Origin: Clostridiales bacterium
Lineage (GTDB): Bacteria; Bacillota; Clostridia; Christensenellales; UBA3700
NCBI GenBank assembly: GCA_014799575.1
Contig: JAAVHS010000019.1
Coordinates: 1-37,941, forward strand
Length of the DNA: 37,941 nt
Direction of reading: 5' to 3'
In this document: positions 8,300-15,238 of the stretch, in pieces
Numbering within the stretch: position 1 is the first letter of the stretch
Layout: each line of letters starts with the position of its first letter
Made by a program: the position numbers and the translations under genes
The notes under the pieces: model-generated
Database searches by the model: none
The model's input: only the letters and a program-made list of their open reading frames with translations
Told to the model about the DNA's origin: nothing

Positions 8300-9257
8300 T
8301 CAAAAAAGTGATTATCGCTTGAGTAAGTTTGGTAAGAAAATAAAACGACGTCTTTACCTTGCAATTTTTGAGGAAAGTCAGCGATTGGAAGGTAATCGAC
8401 AGACCGCCGAAAGACAATAGTCCTGCCACAAAAGGTAGGATTATTTTTATGTCGATACCGCTTTGCGCAAAGGCTTGACATCCCCTTGTAATTTCAATCA
8501 AAGATATTACCGTAGCCGACGCTACTTCCGAGGGAATGTTGAACCAAGAGAGAGGTTTTTCAAGCGCGAAAGCAAGCGCGTCAATGAGTTTTATATCCAC
8601 GGCAACGTCGATAATCATACTGAATATTGCGATATATCCGCCTACGATAAGCACGGACAGAATTGACGATGTGATAGAATTATTGAGCAGTTTGTCGTCA
8701 GTGTTTGCGGTAGGCATTGCAGATATTCCGCTCGTACTTCTTTTGCCGCGATAGAGAAGTCCGTTGATAAGCGCGCCGAGCGCATGGCAGGTAAAAAGCA
8801 CGTATCCCGCTTTGGGCGAAGTGAACATCAAAGTTCCCACCGTACCCACGACGAAAAGCGGACCCGACGTGGACGTGAACGACGACACTTTCTTGCAATT
8901 TTCTATGGAAAAATTGCCGTTTTCATAAAAATCACTTATCAGTTTCGCCCCGATAGGATAGCCTGAAATGAGGCTCATTACGAGTATGTATCCGCTCTCG
9001 CCGGGGGCGTTGTATAGTTTAGAAATAGGACGTTTGAGCGCTCGTCCGAGCGAGTTTGCCATACCGAGACCGGTGAGTAGTTTAGTAAAGAAAAAGAATG
9101 GGAAAAGCGCAGGCGCGACGTTTTTCGCAAAGAGCAACATACCGCTGAAAATACTCTCGATGTACCTTTGCGGATTGAGGACAAGACATAGTATGAAAAA
9201 GCAAATTATCAGTGATAGGGGCAACGCTTTTCGCGCGCTTTTTGTCAATGTCGGCAT
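8268..9257 (-). CDS. ylbJ: YlbJ-like nucleoside-recognition (Gate) domain membrane protein
   Basis: A 329-residue polytopic membrane protein. YlbJ-type motifs include FAKNVAPALFPFFFFT, SLISGYPIGAKLISDFYENG and SFTSTSGPLFVVGTVGT, which are the conserved repeats of the Gate/nucleoside recognition family. In Bacillus subtilis YlbJ is a sigma-E-dependent sporulation membrane protein required for spore cortex formation; the transported or recognised molecule is unknown. Its position next to coaD and tmcAL is the same as in Bacillus (ylbI-ylbJ-ylbM), though here the pair is inverted relative to rsmD-coaD. No clear Shine-Dalgarno precedes the ATG. It lies 44 bp downstream of tmcAL and is probably co-transcribed with it. 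Confidence 0.88.
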   Translation of the reverse strand: MPTLTKSARKALPLSLIICFFILCLVLNPQRYIESIFSGMLLFAKNVAPALFPFFFFTKLLTGLGMANSLGRALKRPISKLYNAPGESGYILVMSLISGYPIGAKLISDFYENGNFSIENCKKVSSFTSTSGPLFVVGTVGTLMFTSPKAGYVLFTCHALGALINGLLYRGKRSTSGISAMPTANTDDKLLNNSITSSILSVLIVGGYIAIFSMIIDVAVDIKLIDALAFALEKPLSWFNIPSEVASATVISLIEITRGCQAFAQSGIDIKIILPFVAGLLSFGGLSITFQSLTFLKNCKVKTSFYFLTKLTQAIITFLISLVLVRLFY

Positions 9258-9301
9258 ACCAAAATATATGTCGCATTGTGAGTAATTATGCGTGAGGGAA
9301 T

Positions 9302-10444
9302 TTACCTCTTGACGATAATCATTGAATTTGGGATATTGCGATAAACGCTCGAATAAAGTCTATTCGCCGAGAGTATCAAAGAGTCATTCGGCAGAGTGGA
9401 ATTTTTGGTCTTGACGGCGCAGCCAAATTGCGAAAGCAAGTCCTTTGAATTCTCTTCGACGGCAAGAACGTTCACGTAATCAATATTGTTTGAAGTCAAT
9501 TCGTCGGCAGTGAATTTATTGCCTATCAACATATTGAGAACGGTACGGGCGAGATAGGAATTCGTATACCTTTTGGTAGCCAAATTCTCAAAAAAGTCTT
9601 TGAGATTGTTTGAAGATTTCACCGCGTTTGCGATTCTGTTTTCCACGCCTTCTTTGACGCCGTGAATACTCGCCATATCGCATTTGTCGACAGAGTACTT
9701 TATCACCGAAAAGAGCCTGTCGTCGCGCAAAGCGATTGCGTCCTTGTCAAAGTCTTTGAGCGTGTCGAAGATGGACGAGGGAACGCTCTTTTTGATATTT
9801 TCCGTATCGCCGTATGCGAGCATATTGCGTACCGCGTTTGCCGAAGAGAAGACTTCGCTATACTCGCTGTCGTGATACTCGCCGCCTACGCGCTCAATAT
9901 TGATAGGCGTAATATCGCAAGACAACTCGCGAATTGCGCGCAAGTATTCTATCGCCAATGTGTTGTTGGGGTGGGAAAGCGCGTCTGCGTACTTAGGCGA
10001 AAATTTTTCAAGCGCAAGCGAAAAACTTTTTGCGTAGCCGTTGCCTTGTTTGAGATAATCGTCGAGAATAGTCTTGAATTCGGCGTTTTCCTCAAAGCGA
10101 GAAACTTCGCCCAAAAGTTTTAAGTCCTTGCATTCGCTGCCGAAAGAAAGGAATTTTTCGCCTTTGACGGCGTTCGCGATTTTGACTCCGCCGAGCGCGA
10201 AGTATTTCGCCGTCGTGAGGACGTACTCGGGAGGAAGTTCGACGACCGCATCCGCGCCACACTTGATTGCCCATTCGGCGCGAGCGTATTTGTCGGCGAT
10301 TGCGAGTTCGCCCCGCTGAGTTACGTTTCCGCTCATAATGCAAATTACCTTATCGCAACGCGTGAGTTGACGCGTCTGCTCAATGTGGTAGGCGTGTCCG
10401 TTTTGGAAAGGATTGTATTCGCAAATTACGAGAGCGATTTTCAT
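9302..10444 (-). CDS. tmcAL: tRNA(Met) cytidine acetate ligase (TmcAL)
   Basis: Bacillus YlbM ortholog. TmcAL activates acetate with ATP and makes N4-acetylcytidine at the wobble base (C34) of elongator tRNA-Met. The 380 residues include the N-terminal nucleotidyltransferase motif CEYNPFQNGHAYHIEQTRQ and the highly conserved MSGNVTQRGELAIADKYARAE. The usual motif is FHNGH; here the first histidine is glutamine (codon CAA, checked on the reverse strand). The start is supported by GAGGTC upstream. It is transcribed divergently from pta-ackA, whose products link acetyl-CoA to the acetate that TmcAL uses. Confidence 0.93.
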   Translation of the reverse strand: MKIALVICEYNPFQNGHAYHIEQTRQLTRCDKVICIMSGNVTQRGELAIADKYARAEWAIKCGADAVVELPPEYVLTTAKYFALGGVKIANAVKGEKFLSFGSECKDLKLLGEVSRFEENAEFKTILDDYLKQGNGYAKSFSLALEKFSPKYADALSHPNNTLAIEYLRAIRELSCDITPINIERVGGEYHDSEYSEVFSSANAVRNMLAYGDTENIKKSVPSSIFDTLKDFDKDAIALRDDRLFSVIKYSVDKCDMASIHGVKEGVENRIANAVKSSNNLKDFFENLATKRYTNSYLARTVLNMLIGNKFTADELTSNNIDYVNVLAVEENSKDLLSQFGCAVKTKNSTLPNDSLILSANRLYSSVYRNIPNSMIIVKR

Positions 10445-10461
10445 TATTTGACCTCAAACTC

Positions 10462-10490
10462 TTTACAATAATTTTTAATAAGAGTATACT
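10462..10490 (+). promoter_or_regulatory. Sigma-A-like promoter for pta-ackA
   Basis: TTTACA (5/6), 17 bp, TATACT (5/6), about 60 bp before the pta start, in the 106-bp divergent gap between tmcAL and pta. Confidence 0.6.
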
Positions 10491-10550
10491 TTAACTGTAA
10501 TTATTATATAAGATACAAATCAAAAAATAAAGTATTTTGGAGGAAGTGAA

Positions 10551-11546
10551 ATGAGCAAAATCATTGACAGTATCATTGATAAGGCAAAGAGATTGCAAAA
10601 GACGATAGTTTTGGCAGAGGGCGAAGAACCGCGTACGGTCGAAGCCGCTCAAACTATCGTAAGAAATAAAATCGCCAAAGTAATATTACTCGGCGACGAA
10701 GAGAAGTTGAAGACTATGTATCCATACGCGGATTTCGAGGGCATAAAGATTGTCAATCCCTTGACTGCGGATATAGAGGACTACGCAAACACTCTTTACG
10801 AATTGAGAAAGGCAAAGGGTATGACGGAAGAAGACGCTCGCAAGGAGATTAGAAAGTATCTCAACTACGGCGCAATGATGATAAAGAAAGGCGACGCCGA
10901 CGGTATGGTCGCAGGCGCAATCAATTCGACGGGCAACGTGCTCAGAGCGGGACTTACGATCGTTAAGACCAAGCCGGGTATCAAGACGGTATCGAGTTGT
11001 TTCCTTATGGCGTGCGACAACACCGCTTACGACGCGCAAGACATAATGGTATTCGGCGACTGCGCGGTAAATATCAACCCCACGGCTGAACAACTTGCAG
11101 ATATCGCGATTTCTTCGACGGCTACCGCTATCAATTTGGCAGGTATTGCCGAGCCGAAAGTCGCAATGCTTTCCTTCTCGACAAAGGGCAGCGCAAAGCA
11201 CGAGTTTGTCGACAAAGTGGTTGAGGCTACAAGACTTGTGAGAGAAAAAGCGCCTGAAATCGACGTGGACGGCGAATTGCAAGTAGACGCTGCAATCGTG
11301 CCTTCCGTCGGCAGATTGAAAGCCCCGGGCAGCGAAGTTGCGGGCAAAGCTAACGTGCTTATTTTCCCTGACTTGCAATCGGGCAATATAGGTTACAAAC
11401 TCACTCAAAGATTCAGCGGAGCAATCGCTATCGGACCGATTTGTCAAGGTTTTGCGAAGCCTATCAACGACCTATCCAGAGGTTGCACGAGCGACGATAT
11501 CGTGGCAGTAGTGGCAATCACGGCTGTTCAGGCTAGTCAGAACTAA
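10551..11546 (+). CDS. pta: Phosphate acetyltransferase
   Basis: Interconverts acetyl-CoA and acetyl phosphate, the first step of acetate overflow and substrate-level ATP formation. At 331 residues it is the short single-domain form typical of Firmicutes. Visible signatures are [16 protein letters not shown] near the start, [21 protein letters not shown] in the substrate region, [14 protein letters not shown], and [20 protein letters not shown] near the C-terminus. The start is preceded by GGAGGAAG. It lies 16 bp upstream of ackA. Confidence 0.97.
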   Translation: MSKIIDSIIDKAKRLQKTIVLAEGEEPRTVEAAQTIVRNKIAKVILLGDEEKLKTMYPYADFEGIKIVNPLTADIEDYANTLYELRKAKGMTEEDARKEIRKYLNYGAMMIKKGDADGMVAGAINSTGNVLRAGLTIVKTKPGIKTVSSCFLMACDNTAYDAQDIMVFGDCAVNINPTAEQLADIAISSTATAINLAGIAEPKVAMLSFSTKGSAKHEFVDKVVEATRLVREKAPEIDVDGELQVDAAIVPSVGRLKAPGSEVAGKANVLIFPDLQSGNIGYKLTQRFSGAIAIGPICQGFAKPINDLSRGCTSDDIVAVVAITAVQASQN

Positions 11547-11562
11547 TAAGGAGGAGTCAGTT

Positions 11563-12765
11563 ATGAAAATTTTGGTTGTCAACGCAGGAAGTTCATCGCT
11601 CAAATATCAACTTATCGAGATGGACAATGAAGAAGTAATATGCAAAGGTACGGTCGAGTGTATCGGTATCGAAGGCTCGATGATTACGCACAAGGTGAAC
11701 GGCAAAGAGTATGAAATCAAACAGCCTCTTGCCAACCATACCGACGCGTTTAATCTCGTAATGCAATGTCTTACCGACAAAGAGTACGGCAGCATTTCTT
11801 CGCCAAAAGAAATCAGCGCGATAGGACACAGAGTAGTTCACTCCGGCGAGGAATTCGACCGCTCGACGTATATAGACGACAAGGCTTTGAAGAAGTTGGA
11901 GAGCATAGCGCACCTTGCGCCTTTGCACAATCCGCCAAGCATTGCGTGTCTTAAATCGTGTATGTCGCTCGTCGACTGTCCCAACGTAGCGGTATTCGAC
12001 ACAGGCTTCCACAGCACAATGCCCGATATGGCTAAGTTGTACGGCATACCATACGAAGACTATAAGGCTTCCAAAATCAGAAAATACGGCTTCCACGGCA
12101 CGTCGCACAAGTTCGTATCGCAAGAGGCGATTAAGTATCTTTCGGCGAAAGGCTTTGCAAGCGACAAGATTATCACTTGCCACCTCGGCAACGGCTCGTC
12201 CATATCCGCGGTAAAGGGCGGAAAGTGCGTGGACACGTCAATGGGTATGACCCCGCTCGAAGGTCTTATCATGGGTACGAGAAGCGGAAATATCGACCCT
12301 GCGGCAGTGGAAATGCTCGCTAAATTCAAGGGTATGACCTTGGAAGAAATCACTATCTATCTCAACAAGAAGAGCGGATTTTTGGGCGTCAGCGGAGTAA
12401 GTTCGGATTTCAGAAGACTTTGCGAAGCAATCAAGAGCGGCAACGAGAGAGCGAAACTTGCTTACGATATGTTCAACTATCAAATTCGCAAGTTCATAGG
12501 AAGTTATACCGTCGCAATGGGCGGTTTAGATTGTATCGTATTCACGGGCGGTATCGGTGAAAACGGCTCGCTCATCAGAGGTACGGTGACAAAGGATCTC
12601 GAATTCTTGGGCGTAAAGGTTGACGAGAATATCAACAACAACGCGCCGAGAGGAACAATCGTCGACGTCAGCGCGAAAGACTCTAAGGTTAGAGTACTTG
12701 TCATTCCGACGAATGAGGAACTCGTCATCGCAAGAGATACCAAAGAAGTGGTCAGCGCGCTCTAA
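11563..12765 (+). CDS. ackA: Acetate kinase
   Basis: Transfers phosphate from acetyl phosphate to ADP, giving ATP and acetate. The 400 residues carry both family signatures: VNAGSSSLKYQL at the N-terminus and VFDTGFHSTMP at about residues 144-154. Also present are GHRVVHSGE with the catalytic arginine, HLGNGSSISAV for phosphate binding, and FTGGIGENG near the C-terminus. A strong AAGGAGGAG ribosome site precedes the ATG. The gene ends the pta-ackA unit; no T-tailed hairpin follows, only a short TTGCAT/ATGCAA repeat. Confidence 0.98.
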   Translation: MKILVVNAGSSSLKYQLIEMDNEEVICKGTVECIGIEGSMITHKVNGKEYEIKQPLANHTDAFNLVMQCLTDKEYGSISSPKEISAIGHRVVHSGEEFDRSTYIDDKALKKLESIAHLAPLHNPPSIACLKSCMSLVDCPNVAVFDTGFHSTMPDMAKLYGIPYEDYKASKIRKYGFHGTSHKFVSQEAIKYLSAKGFASDKIITCHLGNGSSISAVKGGKCVDTSMGMTPLEGLIMGTRSGNIDPAAVEMLAKFKGMTLEEITIYLNKKSGFLGVSGVSSDFRRLCEAIKSGNERAKLAYDMFNYQIRKFIGSYTVAMGGLDCIVFTGGIGENGSLIRGTVTKDLEFLGVKVDENINNNAPRGTIVDVSAKDSKVRVLVIPTNEELVIARDTKEVVSAL

Positions 12766-12808
12766 TTGCATAATATGATATAAAAATGCAAAACCTTTTG
12801 AATTTTGT

Positions 12809-12837
12809 TTGACAAAGGTAAAAAAATAATCTATAAT
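12809..12837 (+). promoter_or_regulatory. Perfect-consensus sigma-A promoter for rpmF
   Basis: TTGACA, exactly 17 bp, TATAAT, 45 bp before the rpmF start. All 12 consensus bases match, as expected for a strongly expressed ribosomal protein gene. Confidence 0.85.
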
Positions 12838-12882
12838 GCAATAGCAATTAAATTTATCAGTACATATTGGAGGTGTTAGGCA

Positions 12883-13059
12883 ATGGCAGTACCAAAAGCG
12901 AAAACATCAAAACAAAGAAAACATACCCGTTCGGCAAACTGGAAGTTGGAGACCCCAAATCTTTCGGAATGTCCGCAATGCCATGAGTTGAAGATGAACC
13001 ACAAGGCTTGCCCGAACTGTGGATACTACGACGGCAAACTCGTAATAGAGAAGAAGTAA
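12883..13059 (+). CDS. rpmF: 50S ribosomal protein L32
   Basis: This 58-residue gene is absent from the ORF track because it is too short. The protein begins MAVPKAKTSKQRKHTRS, the characteristic L32 N-terminus. It has a zinc ribbon with four cysteines in CPQC and CPNC pairs, so it is the zinc-binding (C+) form. A GGAGGT ribosome site lies 8 bases before the ATG, and the gene has its own consensus promoter and terminator. In many Firmicutes a DUF177 gene (ylbN) precedes rpmF; here none is present between ackA and rpmF. Confidence 0.97.
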   Translation: MAVPKAKTSKQRKHTRSANWKLETPNLSECPQCHELKMNHKACPNCGYYDGKLVIEKK

Positions 13060-13085
13060 TTTGTCAGTTCAAATCAAGAAAAATT

Positions 13086-13117
13086 AAGCGACATCTATTT
13101 GTCGCTTTCTTTTTTTT
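13086..13117 (+). terminator. Rho-independent terminator after rpmF
   Basis: AAGCGACA, 6-nt loop, TGTCGCTT, followed by a T-rich run. It lies 26 bp after the rpmF stop. Confidence 0.88.
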
Positions 13118-13193
13118 ATCCATTACTTCATCACTCTTCACTATTACTTATTACTTTTCCATTCAACACTGAGTTGTAATAGAATTATTCCAC

Positions 13194-13222
13194 TTGCTTT
13201 TTTTAATATTGTAATTTATAAT
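13194..13222 (+). promoter_or_regulatory. Sigma-A-like promoter for plsX-rnc
   Basis: TTGCTT, 17 bp, TATAAT, about 56 bp before the plsX start. The region is very AT-rich, so other -10-like hexamers overlap. Confidence 0.5.
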
Positions 13223-13278
13223 ATATATAATAAATATATACAATAATATAGACCCAATTACGCAAAAAGAGGTACGGT

Positions 13279-14295
13279 ATGAAAATAATTTTGGATTGTT
13301 TCGGCGGGGATAATTGTCCCGACAGCGCTATTGACGGAGCGTTGCTTGCGCTTGAAGAGGACAAGTCGCTTGAAGTTACGCTTTGCGGCGATGAAAAGAT
13401 TATCGGCGACTATCTTGCAAAAAAGACCTTTGATAAAAGCAGGTTGAATATTTTGCACGCGCCCGACGTCATCACCAACGACGACGTACCTACTCTTGCG
13501 ATACGCAGGAAAAAAGACGCTTCTATGGTCGTGGGATTAAAGACTTTGGCTGAGGGAGATTACGACGGCTTCGTGTCTTCGGGCAATACCGGCGCATTGC
13601 TTGTCGGCGCGTCAGTTATCGTCAAGCGTATCGACGGCGTGCAGAGATGTTCGCTTTCGCCAATCCTTCCGACTGTCATCGACGGCAAAGGTACAATCCT
13701 CGTCGACGGCGGAGCAAACGTAGATTGCACCCCTACTATGCTCAAAGAATTCGCTATAATGGGCAGCGCGTTTATGCAGAGCGTACACGGGATAGAAAAT
13801 CCCAAAGTCGGCTTGCTCAACAACGGCGCGGAAGAGGAAAAGGGCAACGAATTGACAAAGACCGCTCACGCGCTTCTCAAAGAGACGAGTATAAATTTTG
13901 TCGGCAATATCGAGGCGAGAGATATGTTCACGGGCGACGTCGACGTAATAGTTGCCGACGGCTTTGCGGGCAACGTAGGAATGAAAGCGGCGGAAGGTAT
14001 GGGCAAAGCGATTTTCGCATTGCTCAAAAAATACATTATGGAAGGCGGTATTAGAGCAAAGATAGGTTATTTACTTCTCAAACCGTCTCTTAAAAAACTC
14101 AAAGGCATTATGTCGAGCGATTCCGTAGGCGGCGGCGTATTCTTGGGCGCGAAGAAGATTGTCGTAAAAGCGCACGGCGCGAGCAACGCAGTGGCGTTCA
14201 AGAACGCAATTTTCAGAGCAAGCGAAATGGCGCAAGTAGGCTTGACGGAAAAAATTCAAAAGGCTTTGGCGAATAACGTACAAGAAAATGTTTGA
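13279..14295 (+). CDS. plsX: Phosphate acyltransferase PlsX
   Basis: Converts acyl-ACP to acyl phosphate, the donor for PlsY in the first step of phosphatidic acid synthesis; a peripheral membrane enzyme. Its 338 residues match the family length. Landmarks are the N-terminal LDCFGGDNCP (usually MDAMGGD), the SSGNTGALL loop at about residues 94-102, LVDGGANVDCTP, VGLLNNGAEEEKGNEL and VVADGFAGNVGMK. AGAGGT precedes the start. It overlaps rnc by 8 bp, so the usual acpP and fab genes between plsX and rnc are absent here. Confidence 0.97.
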   Translation: MKIILDCFGGDNCPDSAIDGALLALEEDKSLEVTLCGDEKIIGDYLAKKTFDKSRLNILHAPDVITNDDVPTLAIRRKKDASMVVGLKTLAEGDYDGFVSSGNTGALLVGASVIVKRIDGVQRCSLSPILPTVIDGKGTILVDGGANVDCTPTMLKEFAIMGSAFMQSVHGIENPKVGLLNNGAEEEKGNELTKTAHALLKETSINFVGNIEARDMFTGDVDVIVADGFAGNVGMKAAEGMGKAIFALLKKYIMEGGIRAKIGYLLLKPSLKKLKGIMSSDSVGGGVFLGAKKIVVKAHGASNAVAFKNAIFRASEMAQVGLTEKIQKALANNVQENV

Positions 14296-14938
14296 TATAC
14301 AGGCACTTGAAAGACTGCTCGGATACGAGTTCAAGAATAAAGAATTGTTGAGGACTGCGATGACGCATCCCTCTTATTCGCATATCCACGGCGGAGATAA
14401 TTATCAAAGACTTGAATTTTTGGGCGACAGTATCTTGGACTTTTTGGTCGCAGAGGAACTTTGCAAGAGATTTGACAAAGAAAAATATCACGAAGGCGAG
14501 TTGACAAAAATGCGCGGAGCAGTCGTGTCCGCGTCGCCGCTCTCCAAAATCGTGCAAGAAAAAGGCTACGACAAATACCTGAATATCGGAGCAATCAACG
14601 TAAGCGAAAAAGTACGTTCGGACGTCTTTGAATCGCTTTGCGCTGCAATCTATTTAGATAGTGGAATTGATAAATCAAGAGAATTTGTCCTTTCCAATCT
14701 TGAAGAACTTATTAAAGTCGCGGATACTATTCGCAATGAAGATTACAAAAGCCAACTTAATGAAAAATATCCCAAAAGCAATATTGAATTCAAAGACGTC
14801 GCAAAGACGGGCGAAGAGCATAATCCTATTTTTGAAGTGGAATTGTATATTGACGGAACGCTCGTCGCTAATGCGAGAGGGAAAAAGAAAAAGTTGGCGC
14901 AGCAAGAGTGCGCTAGAATAGCATTAGAGGGCAAGTAA
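14288..14938 (+). CDS. rnc: Ribonuclease III
   Basis: Double-strand-specific endoribonuclease for rRNA precursor and mRNA processing. The 216 residues include the family signature QRLEFLGDSILDFLVAEEL at about residues 40-58 with the catalytic Glu/Asp. A second acidic pair lies in DVFESLCAAIYLDSG, and a C-terminal double-stranded RNA binding domain starts near YKSQLNEKYP and ends with ARGKKKKLAQQECARIAL. The start overlaps plsX by 8 bp, suggesting coupling. In most Firmicutes smc and ftsY follow; here a terminator and the giant gene follow instead. Confidence 0.97.
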   Translation: MFDIQALERLLGYEFKNKELLRTAMTHPSYSHIHGGDNYQRLEFLGDSILDFLVAEELCKRFDKEKYHEGELTKMRGAVVSASPLSKIVQEKGYDKYLNIGAINVSEKVRSDVFESLCAAIYLDSGIDKSREFVLSNLEELIKVADTIRNEDYKSQLNEKYPKSNIEFKDVAKTGEEHNPIFEVELYIDGTLVANARGKKKKLAQQECARIALEGK

Positions 14939-14966
14939 TCAATAAAATTGAAAAATAGAAGATTAA

Positions 14967-14994
14967 AGAGCAAGCAAGACGCTTGCTCTTTTTT
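14967..14994 (+). terminator. Rho-independent terminator after rnc
   Basis: AGAGCAAGC, loop AAGAC, GCTTGCTCT, then T6. The stem sequence is the same as that of the terminator at 21531-21561. Confidence 0.9.
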
Positions 14995-15131
14995 GATTAA
15001 ACGTACAAAATTCTTTGCGAAAAATGGCGAAAATACAAGAAAACACCTAAAATATGTCAAAAAATTCCAAATAAAGTATACATTTCCTGACCGAAGAATT
15101 TCGACACTGAAAAGTCAAAATTCGCGATAGT

Positions 15132-15160
15132 TAGACATAAATATCATAACACACAATAAT
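15132..15160 (+). promoter_or_regulatory. Promoter-like sequence inside the inverted repeat, reading toward the giant gene
   Basis: TAGACA (5/6), 17 bp, AATAAT (5/6). In the orientation given it would transcribe the giant gene, with a leader of about 70 nt. The region is AT-rich, so a chance match is possible. Confidence 0.45.
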
Positions 15161-15171
15161 TTTTTATTCAA
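15143..15171 (-). promoter_or_regulatory. Promoter-like sequence inside the inverted repeat, reading away from the giant gene
   Basis: On the minus strand TTGAAT (4/6), 17 bp, TATGAT (5/6) with an upstream TG (TGT-TATGAT, extended -10). If the segment inverted, this promoter would face the giant gene. Hence which orientation is ON cannot be decided from sequence. Confidence 0.35.
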
Positions 15172-15178
15172 GTGCTTT

Positions 15179-15208
15179 TAGTCAGGAAATGTATACTTTT
15201 CCTGACTA
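15179..15208. repeat. 11-bp hairpin overlapping the right arm of the inverted repeat
   Basis: TAGTCAGGAAA, loop TGTATACT, TTTCCTGACTA; it ends 30 bp before the giant gene's ATG. It gives a third copy of the TTTCCTGAC element (the others are in the two arms). No T-run follows, so it is not a terminator on either strand. It could be an operator, a recombinase site or an mRNA leader hairpin. Confidence 0.6.
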
Positions 15209-15238
15209 GACAAAAAAACGGGTAAAAACGAGGTTAAA

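Larger units (their letters stand above)
15073..15199. repeat. 19-bp perfect inverted repeat enclosing 89 bp (candidate invertible promoter)
   Basis: The left arm 15073-15091 (AAAGTATACATTTCCTGAC) is the exact reverse complement of the right arm 15181-15199. The 89-bp interior (15092-15180) contains promoter-like sequences on both strands. It lies directly upstream of the 2090-codon surface protein gene. Perfect inverted repeats of this length around a short promoter segment are the hallmark of phase-variable invertons. No recombinase gene is seen in the window. Confidence 0.55.

Noticed and set aside
12766-12791. TTGCAT ... ATGCAA repeat after ackA as a terminator
   Set aside because: Only a 6-bp A/T-rich stem with a 14-nt loop and no T-run.
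13118-13190. ATTACTT/CACTATT-like degenerate repeat in the rpmF-plsX gap
   Set aside because: Low-complexity AT/TC-rich text without a clear unit; not enough for a repeat call.
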